A DNA stretch of 64,000 bases, taken from NCBI GenBank assembly GCA_025331445.1, contig JAIWNE010000011.1:455537-519536 (forward strand), written 5' to 3'. The notes under the pieces are model-generated. The model was not told the DNA's origin, searched no databases, and saw only the letters and a list, made by a program, of their open reading frames with translations. Origin of the DNA: Blakeslea trispora (taxonomy: Eukaryota > Mucoromycota > Mucoromycetes > Mucorales > Choanephoraceae). The stretch's first letter is position 1. Each line of letters begins with the position of its first letter. Position numbers and translations under genes: made by a program. Below are positions 1-12,257 of this stretch, one piece after another.

Positions 1-1422
1 AGTACATGTCATTAAACCACTCGATTTAAGCTTTGTAGCGCTCAATCCAAACAATCGCTCCTTTGTGTTTTCTCTTTCTTTTATCATGATTGACTTCTAT
101 CTGGTCTTAAAAAAGACGCAGTGAAAGCCATCTCGTCTTGTAGCAAGTAAGCATAGTTTTGCTATTTGCTGCTATATTTTTCCATAAGAAGTAGCCTAGA
201 AAACCAATTATATGTTGATTATACTAGAATATTTATCCAGTTTATAAAGCTAAGCTCTGCCTGCCCTTTTATTCCAGCTGATTGTAATCTCGAAAATACT
301 ATAAAACAACGGGTTTGTGCAGTCTTGTCAATTGAAATTCATCAATCTTAAACAGCTCTCTCGGGCTTAATCGTCTTTTTTTTTTCTTTGTTGAAATTCA
401 AATAAGTCAACCCCATTGTCAAAGAAAGGGTATAATGAATGTGATATGATATTAAGAACTGGTGGCAAATCAAATTTAAACCAGAAAATAATTGTACGTT
501 GAGAGAAAGCACTTCCTTTGTTTAATAAAGTAACCTATATTGAGTGTATGACTATCATAATTAATGCTTTTTATCGACGGGTATGGGAGCTATTATCAAA
601 TTCAATGACGTGCATACCCAAATATTTTTTGTTTCAATTCATAAACGCACATACAATACATGTAACACACACCTATGAATGTCACTAGTATTGTAGTTAT
701 AGCAGAATACAGAACAATTGGCTAACATAAACCTTTTCTAATTGTTACAATAACAAACAACCACATATGGCAATTGTGCTTATCAGGAACAATTGATTCT
801 GCTTTAAGTTTAGGATTAAATCAACACAATAAATGTGGGCATACTAGTAAAAGTCAGAATAGACATAATTTTGCTCTACTCTCTTCTTCCTTGTTTTTGT
901 AACTGCTTTCTGAAATCAAACTGTATAACCTGTATCAAAGTATCCGCATTCGACTCTTTCAAATCCTGTCAAATTTTCACATCTTTAAAGCATACTGGAG
1001 CCAGCTGGAATCTGGCTCTCATCACGTGTAAAGGCAATTGTGTTTATCTTTTGGTTTTTTTCTCTTCGATGATAAGGAGTATTTCTAATCATGGATTCTT
1101 TTCAGCGATTACAAAGTTCTGGTAATCTGTGTCGATTGAGCTCGCTCTCTCAAGTCCAAACATATGTACATATAAACCTTTTATATATATCTCAATGGAT
1201 TCTAAAGGAGAGGAATGAATTTATGTTGATGGCTTTACTGAAACAAGTAGTCAGCCTGCAGTCATCATTCGCCCTCTTGAACAACACTATGTAACACAAA
1301 TACGACTTTCCCCCTTTTCTTGCACTATTGTTCTTTGTTTATTTCTGTAAATCTCTCTCACTTTTTTTTTCTTATTTTTTCTTTACTTTTCTGTTTGACC
1401 TTTCTTTATAATTCAAAAAACT
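1..1422. other. Intergenic, no gene recognised
   Basis: AT-rich stretch upstream of the oxysterol-binding protein gene. Short open frames exist on the plus strand near 166-351 and 835-1294, but their translations show no family resemblance and no codon bias that I can see. A pyrimidine-rich tract at about 1300-1410 lies directly before the start codon at 1423 and probably belongs to the promoter/5' leader of that gene. Confidence 0.5.
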
Positions 1423-4400
1423 ATGCCGGAAGTACGTGTTCAACCTCGGAGTATCTATGAACATCATCTTCAAATTAAAAAACCCAACACAACCTTGAAA
1501 TGGTCTTTTTCGACAAAAAAGAACAGTATATGCTTTGGACTATATTTTAAACCAGATCAATTTGAACACCGTGCATCAATGGATGAAACATCATATGCTT
1601 CTGCACCAGCAAACCAACCAAACAAATCCAAGAAACGAAATCCTTCATTGCCTAAACTTACACAACTGCTTTCACACAATACTATTGATAAACAATCATC
1701 AGAAGACAACTCACCTTTAACTTCTGCTACAATCAACAGTAGCTTATGCTCGGACAATGAAGATGAATCCAATGGCAAGGCGCCAGTAGTTGTTCAGAGT
1801 TTATCTCAGACTCATGGTCTGACTATACGCCGAAAGTCATCGTCGGCTGCATCAGTCAGTAACTTACTCGATAACGATTTCATTGAACTCATTCCAATTG
1901 AGCAAGTAAACTCATCAAAAGAAACCATTGTTGGATCTTTTTTAGCTAAAAGTTCCGGGAGCTATATATTGCTATTTGGTAATTAATACATGAGTGTATC
2001 ATTACTATTTGGCCAGCTCAATATTCATCATTTGTAAAAAAAAAAAAAAAAAATAGACAACACGTTCTCTAGAACAACACCCAAATCACTATTTTTTATG
2101 GTAACAACAGACGAACCTCTTGATGAGGATTCAAGTGATGATGTAGATATATCTGGTTGGCTACTGAAAAAAAGGAGAAAAAGAATGCAAGGTAGTGTTA
2201 CTAATATCTAACAAAAAAAAATGAACATAAGATAACCATAAGAGATGACTCACTTATTTTACTTTTTTTTTTGTCTTGCAAAGGATGGGCCAAGAGATGG
2301 TTCGAGCTATCTTCAGCAGGTGTACTTTCTTATTCGGTCAGAAAAGGTGATATTAAACGGGGTTCTCTTCAAGTCGGCTTAGCTACTATTGTCATATCAC
2401 CAAAGCAACGCACACTTCATATAGATTCAGGAACAACAACATTTCATATCAAAGCAACTTCAACCGACTTGTTTGAACAATGGCTATCTTTTATTCGTGC
2501 AAGGAAGTCAGTTAGTTTAGCGGCCAACAATAATCTAAATCCAATTATTTGGGATGACGAGGCTGTCGATTTTCAATCATTTTCTAATTTTGTACCCGAG
2601 TTAGCTCCAAATGTGTGCGATAGCCAATTGCATGATATGCACCATCAAAAGATTTCAAAGTCATTGATTGAAATTGATGCCCATATAAAACATTTGAAGC
2701 AATTGTTGTTTGAAGACCTAGGCAACCTATCACCCAGTGATACACCAGTTCATTCCAATAGCATCGTATCCTTCAAGGACCATGAAAAAACCAACGTAAG
2801 CTCTTCAACATCGACTCAATCAGCTGGAAAGTTCATCCGAATTCCCTTTGTTCGAAAGACAACTACCACTCAATTAGATGAAAACCAGACATTACCCTAT
2901 ACTACAACTTATCAAAGCTCGACTATAAAAGCCATCAATGCATCCATAGAACTAATTGAGGAATGTCGAGATACCCTCTCTGATGCTTATCATGAACTAT
3001 ACAGTCAAAAGCAAGAGCAAGATGATACTGTGGCTATTGACTCTCTTAAAGTCTCCAGTAAAACAAAAGCTGGTCCCCTTTCTCATCGATCGGTCAAGAG
3101 CTTTTATTCGTATAGTATGTTATCAGATCAATATTTCGATGCAGAAGATTTCTTCATGAGTTCAGATGATATCGAATCTGTTTGTGGTTCTGTCGACATC
3201 AACTCGGACGACGAGGAAGATGAAGATTGTTGTAAGAATTCTGTCAGCTCGACACATGGTAAGGTGAATTGTCAAAGGGAATATGGTATTCAGGTTTTAT
3301 ATTTACTATTATCTCCCAAGTTACTCAAAAACACTCGTTTGATCTCGACATTGACAAAGAAGCCTTGACTATAGTACGAAGAGAAGGCTTGCCTCATCCT
3401 GTTGCTGTTAAAAGCATTTCGTTTTTAGGTGTCCTGCGAAAGAATATTGGTAAAGACTTGTCAACTATTTCTATGCCAATCACCTTCAATGAGCCCATCA
3501 ATCTTCTACAACATCTATGTGAAGAGCTGGAATATTCTGATCTCATTGAAAAAGCGGCACTTCAGGCATCATCTATCAACAGACTAATGTACATTGTGTT
3601 GTTTGCAATCTCAGGATATGCATCATCTCAATATCGTATTGGCAGAAAGCCTTTCAACCCTATATTGTTTGAGACCTATGAATGCATTCGACCTGATAAA
3701 GGATTTCGTTTTATTTCAGAGAAAGTCTCACACCATCCCAATATCTTGGCAGTAAATTATCTAGAAAGATGGAAGCGATAACTAGTAAAGCTAATTGCTT
3801 CTACTTCTTTAGTGTCATGCAGACTCTAGAATATTTGAATACAGTCAGAGCTGCTCTGGTAAAACCAAATTTTGGGGGAAATCAATGGAGCTTATCTCTG
3901 AAGGACAATGCCGTATCAAGCTCAAAGAGTATGGCGATATTTTTACTTATTCAAAGCCGTCAAGTTGGCTTAGGAATTTAGTAGCTGGTACAAAGTATAT
4001 AGAGCACATAGGAGAAATGAAAGTCGTGAACCATACAAGAGGTGATTATGCCATTGTCACATTTAAAGAAGCAATTACACCTGGAACAGGATTCTTTAGC
4101 AATCTGGCTTCTGACAACTCGCAATACAGAAATCATGTCGCTATCAAGCTATACAATGAGAATGGTATCTTATTGAAAGAGTTACAGGGTAAATGGAACG
4201 AGTCTATTTCGGAAGTTGTTGGTCCCGATCAATACTCCACTTTATGGCGTTGCAAGCCTCCAAGCATCCCAAACTATCATGACTATTATGGATTCACTTC
4301 ATTCTTAATGGAACTTAACGAGATCACTCAACTTGAAGAGAACAAAATTCCTATCACTGATACTAGAAACAGACCAGATCAACGCCTGTTTGAAGAAGGA

Positions 4401-4619
4401 AAGGTCTCTGAAGCTGAGAGTGAAAAAGAACGAATCGAACAGTTGCAGAGAGAGAGACGAAAGCAAACTGAGTTATCCGGTGAATCGTGTCAGCCTCTTT
4501 GGTTTGAATTAAAAAAAGATGATCTTTCATCAAATGGAGAATTTTGGCAATACAAAGGGGGATATTGGGAGGCACGAAGCAAAAGACAATGGCCAGATGA
4601 AATTCTGCAGTTGTGGTAA
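1423..4619 (+). CDS. OSH3: Oxysterol-binding protein, Osh3 type (GOLD-PH-FFAT-ORD)
   Basis: Five exons join in frame: 1423-1978, 2057-2191, 2284-3258, 3321-3751 and 3813-4619, giving about 967 residues. The N-terminus (about 1-190) resembles the GOLD domain of yeast Osh3; it has TLKWSFSTKKNSICFGLYF early and a GSYILLFGDNTFS end that is created by the first splice. A PH domain follows (about 217-305, GWLLKK to the final tryptophan QWLSF). An acidic, FFAT-like motif QYFDAED lies near residue 515. The C-terminal half is the sterol/phosphoinositide-exchange ORD with its signature EKVSHHPNILACHADS; this motif spans the splice at 3751/3813. Family knowledge predicts non-vesicular lipid transfer at ER-plasma membrane contacts, with the FFAT binding VAP proteins. 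The fourth exon could start at 3294, but that implies a 35-nt intron, so 3321 is preferred. Confidence 0.9.
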
Positions 4620-4876
4620 TCTGTCTTGAAAAATACAGACTTCATTTTTCTTTTTTCAGCTTTCAACAAAATAAAAGTCATAATAGCTTGTTTATTCAAA
4701 AGAAAGATATTTTTGCTTTCTTTATTCTGGTGGTAGAAGATGAAAGAAGAACATCTTGTTGAGATCTTGTTTATCACAGAATTGCTAATTACATGAACAA
4801 TCATATCTTCTATATATATATAGCAAGCGATTTCAAGCATGGATCATTCTATCTACTGCTCTTTCAACAGGATCAA

Positions 4877-6547
4877 TTAAAAAACGCATTTGCTGTTGAT
4901 GAGAAGCATATCAATTGATTGACACTCGATTTCTAAATGTCCAGCTGGAAACGTTTCAAGTAAGTCTATGCTCTGATACAAATCGGATGTATCAAAATAG
5001 CCATAAAGAGCCGGGTCTTCCCATGCTGAAGGATGCTGCTTCATAGCAATGTCCAAAACTTGAGCGGCTTCCTTACTCAATCTCTCAACTTTACTGATCG
5101 TATTCGAGAAAGGCCGATCTTGTTTTTGATGCTCAGGCATAGAGTACCATTCTGATTTCTTTTGAGATCGTATATGGAGAATTCGAATGGATTGACACAG
5201 ATTTGATATATACGCCTGTTGAATGCTGACTGACCTTAATTTTTGCTGTCGCAAATCGATGGATACCTGATTGTAGTGATGCTTGAACCTTACTTCAACC
5301 AAACTCATGTGTTTCAGTTCAAGACAACAGGTCGAGATAGGGTCAAGACATCGATCAAGCAAAGTGCAATTTTTGATATTGATTTCTTCAAGTGGGTGCA
5401 ATGTACCAAGATGTGCCAAAAGAGTATTTCGATTACCCTGTAGCTCTATCTTATTGAGTTCAAGGTATCTTAGACGAGGAAAACAACGCAAAACTACATC
5501 AACCCAAAGTGGGTCTGTTTTCCACAACGAGCTTGGTCTTAGCACGAGTTGATCCAGATTTATACATGTACTACCAAGAATCTCCATGCGCTTGCAGTTT
5601 TTTGTGTCGTGCCAATAACAAAGGTCTAATTTACGAATGGATGAAAAAACACTCAAATGTAATCTGCATAGTCCTAAAAAGGCACAGTCTATGACAGGTG
5701 TTTTTGATTTGTACGTGAAGTGTAAACCTTTTTGCTTGTCTAGTTGGTAAACAAGATTTTCATCAGGCAAAATGTTTTCGATCTCCACATCAGTAAGCAT
5801 TGGGCATTTGGAGAAAAAACTATTGTAAGTTGCAACACGTTGGTGTTCTTTTGAGAAACGGCTGGGATGAAAGTACAAGGAGGTATTGATGGCATGCCAT
5901 GGAACAATTGATACAAGTTTTATCCTTAGAGATCGTAAATTTGGATAAGACTCGCCTATAGTACACAACCAGTGAAACATTTCCCAGCAATTCCAAATGC
6001 AACTTATCGTTAATGTGAGCTCTTTCAAGTTGTGCACCGAAACCTGGTTTTGTTTATCAAAGCATTTCATGTCTATGCATGGACATTTGATGGACAAGCT
6101 CTCAAGCAGAGGACAGATAGTAAATATACATTTCATCGTTTCTACATCAGCTCGGTAGCTAAGTGCTATATCAATGGTAATGCGTTTTAAATGATGTGGT
6201 AAAGATTGTTCTATAATTAAAGTAATGTCATGAAAGTGACGCGCACTCCAGCGAGGCAGAATCAAGTCAATGGAGATTAAATGAGGAAACGACTGTCGAA
6301 TTTCCCTCAGATGTGCTTTCTTTATATCATCGGTCTGTATGTTGAGGTGTTGAACAAGATGATGGTTTTTAGATTGGCTTAACAATCCATCTAGTTGTTG
6401 TAGCGTATCAATCCTGACATCCCAAAACATACATTTTATCAGAGTGTCATAGAATAAGCGGTTGGCTAGTATCAATTGAAGACAATCTTTTGATGGAAGA
6501 TAGAAACCGATATATTCAATGATTTCATTGGGTAAAGTACAAATCAT
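4877..6547 (-). CDS. F-box protein with leucine-rich-repeat-like C-terminal part
   Basis: Single-exon gene of 556 residues. The first 45 residues form an F-box (LPNEIIEYIGFYLPSKDCL, then LFYDTLIKCMFWDVRI), the module that binds Skp1 in SCF ubiquitin ligases. The rest repeats short units with spaced leucines and cysteines (for example LRSLRIKL, IRKLDLCYW, LRYLELNKIEL, LEEINIKNCTLLD), as in F-box/LRR substrate receptors. The substrate cannot be read from sequence. It converges on the oxysterol-binding protein gene, with 257 bp between stop codons. F-box/LRR genes of this look are numerous in Mucoromycota, so orthology to a named yeast gene is not claimed. Confidence 0.8.
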   Translation of the reverse strand: MICTLPNEIIEYIGFYLPSKDCLQLILANRLFYDTLIKCMFWDVRIDTLQQLDGLLSQSKNHHLVQHLNIQTDDIKKAHLREIRQSFPHLISIDLILPRWSARHFHDITLIIEQSLPHHLKRITIDIALSYRADVETMKCIFTICPLLESLSIKCPCIDMKCFDKQNQVSVHNLKELTLTISCIWNCWEMFHWLCTIGESYPNLRSLRIKLVSIVPWHAINTSLYFHPSRFSKEHQRVATYNSFFSKCPMLTDVEIENILPDENLVYQLDKQKGLHFTYKSKTPVIDCAFLGLCRLHLSVFSSIRKLDLCYWHDTKNCKRMEILGSTCINLDQLVLRPSSLWKTDPLWVDVVLRCFPRLRYLELNKIELQGNRNTLLAHLGTLHPLEEINIKNCTLLDRCLDPISTCCLELKHMSLVEVRFKHHYNQVSIDLRQQKLRSVSIQQAYISNLCQSIRILHIRSQKKSEWYSMPEHQKQDRPFSNTISKVERLSKEAAQVLDIAMKQHPSAWEDPALYGYFDTSDLYQSIDLLETFPAGHLEIECQSIDMLLINSKCVF

Positions 6548-7998
6548 GTAAAGAAAAAGAAGAAAGGAAGAAGCAATACCAAGCCTTTTTCAAAAAAAAA
6601 TCAATTAAGCTTTAGGTGGCTGTTGTTGTTTCTACAAATGGATAGTATGCTGAGAAGAAAAAGATTGTCCTACATGGTTTGCTTGCACTTGAATTGAAGC
6701 ATGTGTAACGATATCTGACAAGTGCAATTATTCAATGATCTTGCATTGTCAGTAAAAATAACAATGTGAGTGTAAACAATGTTTCTCCTCTTTCTTTTTC
6801 TTTGAGCAATCTGTGTAATTTCGTGTATTGTGTTTCTAACGCAATGTCTTTTTCAGCAAGCTTGGTATCACTTTTTTTTTCTGGTTTATTCTGTTAATGC
6901 CGCAAGTGATTTCGTCCTCTGCATTCTCCTTTACATCTAAGCCTAGGAACCACTCATACATCTCTCCATTCTTCTTTACTGCTTTTAGTACTTTTTTCTC
7001 AAACATGGGACAAATTGCCCGCATTTCCATAAGCATGAAAGTTCACACAGAGGAGTCTATCACGACTATCACTCAGAGGATTGTATGGATTGGAAACATC
7101 GGCTAGATTGAATACCAAAGGGAAGATGTGCCTATCAAAGTTTTGAGCTTACAAAAGCTCAACTTTGCTTCATAGGAGTAATTGATATGATCAGCAATAA
7201 CGCTGGCTTTTCATTCTTTTCTGACCAAGTCTAAAGCCGACTCTCATTCGTGATCTTTATCAACTTTCATGATAATTGTTCTTTGACTTCTTCTTTTTGA
7301 GCTTTGCCGAATTTATTCAACATTGTTTCAATTGAGTTTGTAAGAGTCCATTTCTGAATGTTTTCTAACAAGGCTTCTTAAATTTGGCAGAGAGGAATAT
7401 TTCTCATGAACCCTTAGAACCCACCTGTTTTCAAGACAGCCTTATGCCTTTTCCTTTAACATCTATATTTGTAGGAAAGAGATCATGCCAATTTGTTGAG
7501 AAATGAATGTATCAGATGCAGAACGAGTTTCTTTGTCGTCTTCAACGTAGTAATTCTTAGCAGGACTTTCCATATATCCCAGTATCATAGTCAATGTAAG
7601 AGCTCCAAAGATAAAGGGGGAAACTATAACTGTTCTCATTCTTATTTCGAGTCCAGTTCTATACTAAAAAAAAAAGGAGGGGTCTTCAAGTAGTAGTGCT
7701 TCAAATCCAGCTCAAAGTTGCTGCCAATGACATAAGAAACAGCCCAAAAGACAAGAGAGAACAGAACAGATTCATTGATTGAGTTCTCAACTAAAATAGT
7801 TTTTGTCTCTTTTACTTTGAGCAAAGTCCAGTGAAAGGAGAAACACTCGTTTTTATTGCCGCTATAGACATCTTGATTTTTAAAGCCGATCCGACATGAG
7901 AGGGTTACGTCACGTATCCTGCCTTTATATTTTTTCCATTTTTCTTCTCAGTTTGACGCGCAATTTCTCTTTCTTTAGCATAACTTACTTTTTACAAG
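6548..7998. other. Intergenic, possible relic ORF
   Basis: Spacer between the F-box gene and RPT6. A minus-strand frame at 6836-7036 (KKNGEMYEWFLGLDVKENAED) has a protein-like composition but no start context or continuation; it may be a relic, and I do not recognise it. Close to RPT6, at about 7900-7920, the sequence GGTTACGTCACGTAT contains a TGACGT core (CRE/bZIP-like), and a pyrimidine-rich tract runs up to the start codon. Nothing else is supported. Confidence 0.4.
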
Positions 7999-9341
7999 AT
8001 GAAGAAGGAAGGAATCAAGTCATATTATCAAGCCAAGATTGAAGAGTGCGAACTCATCATGAACGAAAAGACACAAGATCTTCGACGTTTAGAAGCACAA
8101 AGAAATGCCTTGAATGCTAAAGGTAATACCTACTGAAATGTCACTGCTATTTATCTCTCTCTCACACTCTCTCTTTTATTCAGTACGCCTTTTGAAAGAG
8201 GAATTACAACTGTTGCAAGAACCTGGATCTTATGTTGGTGAAGTGGTCAAGGTGATGGGCAAAAAGAAAGTGTTGGTCAAGGTAAGTGCTGTGGTCTTGG
8301 TTGCACAGTAGTTATTCAACTTTTTGCTTATAGGTTCATCCTGAAGGCAAATTTGTGGTTGACCTTGCCTCTGATATTGATATTGCACAACTCACACCCA
8401 CCACTCGTGTCGCTCTTCGTAATGATTCTTACCAACTTCACAAAGTCTTACCCAACAAGATTGATCCTTTAGTCTCTCTTATGATGGTTGAGAAAGTACC
8501 AGATTCCACTTATGAAATGGTTGGTGGTCTTGACCAACAGATCAAGGAAATTAAAGAAGTGATTGAATTGCCAGTGAAGCATCCTGAACTGTTTGAGTCA
8601 CTCGGTATTGCTCAACCTAAAGGTGTCTTGTTGTACGGTCCTCCAGGTACCGGTAAGACATTGTTGGCCAGAGCTGTAGCTCATCATACAGACTGTCGAT
8701 TTATTCGTGTCTCTGGTTCCGAACTTGTACAGAAATATATTGGTGAAGGTAGTCGAATGGTGCGTGAATTGTTTGTGATGGCCAGGTAACGAATCATCAT
8801 GAATAAAGGGGAATGTTAGGCTAATGCATTCGATAGAGAACATGCTCCTTCTATTATTTTCATGGATGAAATCGATTCTATTGGTTCGGCTCGTATGGAA
8901 AGTGGAGGCGGAGGTGATTCCGAAGTACAGAGAACCATGTTGGAATTGCTGAATCAATTGGATGGTTTTGAAGCAACAAAGAATATTAAGGTCATTATGG
9001 CAACAAATCGTATCGATATTTTAGATCCCGCATTGTTGCGTCCTGGTCGTATTGATCGTAAGATTGAGTTCCCTCCACCAAGTGAGGAAGCTCGTGCAGA
9101 TATTCTCAAGATTCACTCTCGTAAGATGAATCTGACGCGTGGTATCAACCTTCGTAAGATTGCCGAAAAGATGAGTGGCAGTAGTGGTGCTGAAGTGAAG
9201 GCTGTCTGTACAGAAGCTGGTATGTTTGCCTTGCGTGAACGTCGTGTTCATGTCACTCAAGAAGATTTCGAAATGTCTGTTGCCAAGGTGATGAAGAAGG
9301 ATTCTGATGCCAACACTAGTTTGAGAAAACTCTGGAAGTAA
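7999..9341 (+). CDS. RPT6: 26S proteasome regulatory ATPase Rpt6 (PSMC5)
   Basis: Exons 7999-8122, 8184-8281, 8334-8785 and 8837-9341 encode 392 residues. The protein is one of the six AAA ATPases of the 19S base that unfold substrates and gate the 20S core. An N-terminal coiled coil ([19 protein letters not shown]) leads into the OB fold. The AAA module has Walker A GPPGTGKT, Walker B IIFMDEID and an arginine-finger region [13 protein letters not shown]. The C-terminus ends in KLWK, as in animal Rpt6, rather than the HbYX motif of Rpt2/3/5. Near-identity to metazoan PSMC5 along the length makes the paralogue assignment firm. The N-terminus is about 13 residues shorter than in yeast and human because the first in-frame ATG is used. 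The gene converges on the Tim17/22-family gene. Confidence 0.97.
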
Positions 9342-9394
9342 AATAAAGAAAACAATACCAAATCCAACCTTTATATACAAAAGAAAAGGAAGAG

Positions 9395-9420
9395 GGGGAG
9401 AGAGAGAGAGAGAGAGGGAT
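9395..9420 (+). repeat. (AG)n microsatellite in RPT6 3' region
   Basis: A purine-only run dominated by AG dinucleotides lies about 55 bp after the RPT6 stop codon, between two converging genes. Simple repeat; no function is inferred. Confidence 0.7.
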
Positions 9421-9448
9421 CAATAAAGGTGTTGTTTTATGCTGGTTT

Positions 9449-10192
9449 TTATTTTTTGGATTGTAACTTTCTTTCTAATTCAGCCAACTCAGCTTCTAAT
9501 GTTTGTAATTTGGTATCTAATAAATCATTGTATTCTTCTTCTGATAGTTGATGAATGGGGAACCAACTAGGCAAATGAATGTATTTCAAGATAGACGATA
9601 GACCTTTGACTTCTTTTTCTTCATTTGTTGGGGTGGGTGGTGGTGCCTCTAGACGTCTCAAGATGGATACCTGTCGCCAATGGTTGCCGGCTGTATAGGC
9701 TCCCTGAAGAACAGAGCAGATAGCACCAAACACAACAACACCTGATAACATGCTTTTAGGTCCTCGATAGGCAGCTGATAGGAGGCCACCTGTAGTAGCT
9801 CCTGCCATAGCACTACTGAACATAGCATCCATATCCTGTGTCTGTGAATCTTTTAATCCAAACTGTGCATTTTGTTGTCTTTGATAGTTGATGAATGTTT
9901 CGCGAACCACTAAATAAAATGTGTTAATCAATGGTTTTCTTGTGTATGCTAAAAAATCCTTTACAAAAGAAAGTGGCACCAAAGACACCACAGTTTAAAC
10001 TGGTTGAAATAGTCCATTGTTTAACAGGTGCATTCTTTAATACGGCAAATGTTGCACCTGTCGTTCCACCCACTATAGCTAAAATAAGAATGTTAAAAGA
10101 GAGAAAATTCGAATAAGGCTTTTGTTTTTTTTACCTGCAAGGCTAGAGCCAACCATTACATTTTTTATTGTTTCTGTACTCTTGTTTGTCAT
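9449..10192 (-). CDS. Tim17/Tim22/Tim23-family mitochondrial membrane protein
   Basis: Three exons on the minus strand, 10192-10135, 10078-9965 and 9909-9449, join in frame to 210 residues. After a short N-terminus the sequence has glycine-rich membrane segments typical of the family: AIVGGTTGATFAVLKNA, then GVFGATFFLVRETF (completed across the second splice), then MFSSAMAGATTGGLLSAAYR and SMLSGVVVFGAICSVLQGAY. A charged coiled-coil tail (LDTKLQTLEAELAELERKL) ends the protein. The GATFF..RE pattern recalls Tim22/TIMMDC1-like members, which serve inner-membrane import or complex I assembly; which of these applies cannot be decided from sequence. Without the second intron the reading frame would break, which supports the model. 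Confidence 0.82.
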
Positions 10193-10832
10193 GTATAAAA
10201 ATAAACAAGAAAAAAAAATGAAAATAAAGAATATCTGTATGCATATCATCAAAATAGCCCAGTGGCTTGTGATGGAGAACTTTCCGGGAATACTCTCACT
10301 CTCTTAACTCGGAGAATGTGTCAAATGCATAAGAAATCAATCTCTTTTTTTTTTTTTTTACTCTTTCTGCTTTTATTTTTTTCCAACAAATCGAAATAGC
10401 TTATTTGTGCCTTGTCTTTTTTTTTTTTAACATGAACAGAATACACAATGAGATTGGATTGAATCCTTAAAACTAGAGCCTTTTTTTCTTATAGGCTTCA
10501 TGCAGTATGGATTTCAACAAGTATAAATGTCAAATTTCCCTTTGAGAAAGTTCTTTGTTCATTCACCTTAAATCGATTTAACAAATAAGCTTGTATTGTT
10601 TGGATTTTCTTTCAATAAACATCATTATATTAAGGCATAAAAATGAAAGAAAGCACAGTGGCTTGTGGCATTTTTTTTTTATTTTTTTACTTTTTTTTAT
10701 TTTCATGAAGGTTTGTTTACCAAAAAAAAATACAAGCTTAATACAAGTCACAAGCCTCCTGATTTATTCCTTTTTTTTTTTTGACAACTTTTTTTTTTCC
10801 TTTTTCATTTGTTTTTATAAAAGAAAGGCACT
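10193..10832. other. Divergent promoter region, T-rich
   Basis: Spacer between two divergent genes (Tim17/22-family and bystin). It is dominated by long T and A homopolymer runs (for example 10346-10360, 10670-10695, 10771-10800). Such poly(dT) tracts commonly mark fungal promoters. No coding signal is seen. Confidence 0.5.
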
Positions 10833-12257
10833 ATGGGAAAAGACACAACTAAAGGAAAGGCTGCCCGTGCTCAAAGACACGATCCTCTTCATGTTCAGTT
10901 GGCTGATATGCCTGAAAACACTTTGATGAAAAAGGCTCCTCGTCAAAAGTTTGTTGAACGCAACAGTCGAGCTGAAGAAGCTGGCGAGGTAATTCTCTTG
11001 TTGTGGCATTTCTTATGAAATTACACCTGCTTACATTCTATCGATTTAGGAATATCTGGATGCCAAACTTTCAAAGAAAATCTTGAAAATTGCCAGAGAA
11101 CAACAAGAACAGATTGAAAGACAAGAGGAAGACGAAGAAGAAAGGTAAGGCTATTTTCTTTGTTGTTCTTCATAGACTCATATTGATGGGATCTTAGAGA
11201 ATCCACAGTAGATAAAAACAAGTTCCCCTTGGGATTCGATCCTGATGAAGAAGAGATAGACGAAGTAGATCAATATGGCGATTATGAGGAACTTGAGATT
11301 GATGCTGCTGATGCAGATGTCTTGGAGAAATTCTTACCTAGTGCACCCAAGCAAAAAAAGACATTGGCTGATTTGATCATGGACAAGATTAACGAAAAGA
11401 ATGCAGCTGAAGGTCGTGAGGCAATTGAAGCTGAAGATGAGCTCTCTCCTCATATGAATCCCAAGGTCGTTGAGGTCTATACGAAGGTTGGCCAATTATT
11501 AAGCCGCTACAAGTCTGGCAAGTTACCCAAGGCCTTCAAGATCATTCCTTCCTTGAACAACTGGGAAGAAATCCTATACCTTACCAACCCTGATGAATGG
11601 ACTCCTCATGCTACCTATGAAGCCACACGTATGTTTGTCTCCAACCTGAAGGCCAAGCAAGTACAGCGTTTCCTGTCTCTTGTGTTATTGGATCGTGTTC
11701 GTGATGATATCCAAGATAACAAGAAGCTCAGTTATCATTTGTACTTGGCTCTCAAGAAATCATTGTATAAGCCTGCTGCCTTCTTTAAGGGTATCTTGTT
11801 CCCCCTGTGTGAATCTGGTAATTGTACGCTTAAGGAAGCTGCCATTCTCGGTAGTGTTCTCTCCAAGATCTCTATTCCTGTCTTGCACTCTTCAGCTGCC
11901 ATCCTTCGTCTGTCTGAGATGGATTACACTGGCCCCAACTCATTGTTCATTCGTATCTTGTTGGACAAGAAATACGCTTTGCCTTTTAAGGTAGTAGATG
12001 CTCTTGTTATGCATTTTGCTCGTTTCATGAATGATGAGCGTGAAATGCCTGTACTCTGGCATCAATCCATGCTTGTGTTTGTTCAACGTTATAAACAAGA
12101 CTTGGTTGGTGAACAAAAGGATATTCTATTGGAAGTTGTCAAGAAGAAGTATCACCCTGGTATCACACCTGAAGTTCGTCGAGAAATTGTTCATTCTGAA
12201 GCTAGAGATGCCATGTTGACTGAAAGAGATGATGATGATATTATGATGATGGATTAG
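10833..12257 (+). CDS. ENP1: Bystin / Enp1, 40S ribosome biogenesis factor
   Basis: Exons 10833-10988, 11050-11144 and 11198-12257 encode 436 residues. The charged N-terminal third is low-complexity (KNKFPLGFDPDEEEIDEVD). The conserved bystin domain fills the rest, with family hallmarks YKSGKLPKAFKIIPSL, WTPHATYEATRMFVSN, ALKKSLYKPAAFFKG and PVLHSSAAILRL. Enp1 binds pre-40S particles, is needed for 20S/18S pre-rRNA processing and leaves with the late cytoplasmic maturation factors. Length matches the family (about 435-485). The second intron is spliced at an AG|A codon, preserving EERESTVDK. It converges on the WNK kinase gene, 300 bp between stops. Confidence 0.96.

Noticed and set aside
1535..1778. 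Alternative frames on both strands in exon 1 of the oxysterol-binding protein
   Set aside because: Shadows; the chosen frame joins cleanly to the PH and ORD exons.
3259..3293. 35-nt intron in the oxysterol-binding protein gene
   Set aside because: The acceptor at 3320 gives a typical 62-nt intron and the same frame.
5243..5694. Plus-strand frames inside the F-box gene
   Set aside because: Antisense shadows; the minus-strand frame runs 556 codons with an F-box.
6836..7106. Overlapping frames on both strands as a possible gene
   Set aside because: Short, no start context, no recognised family; listed only as spacer content.
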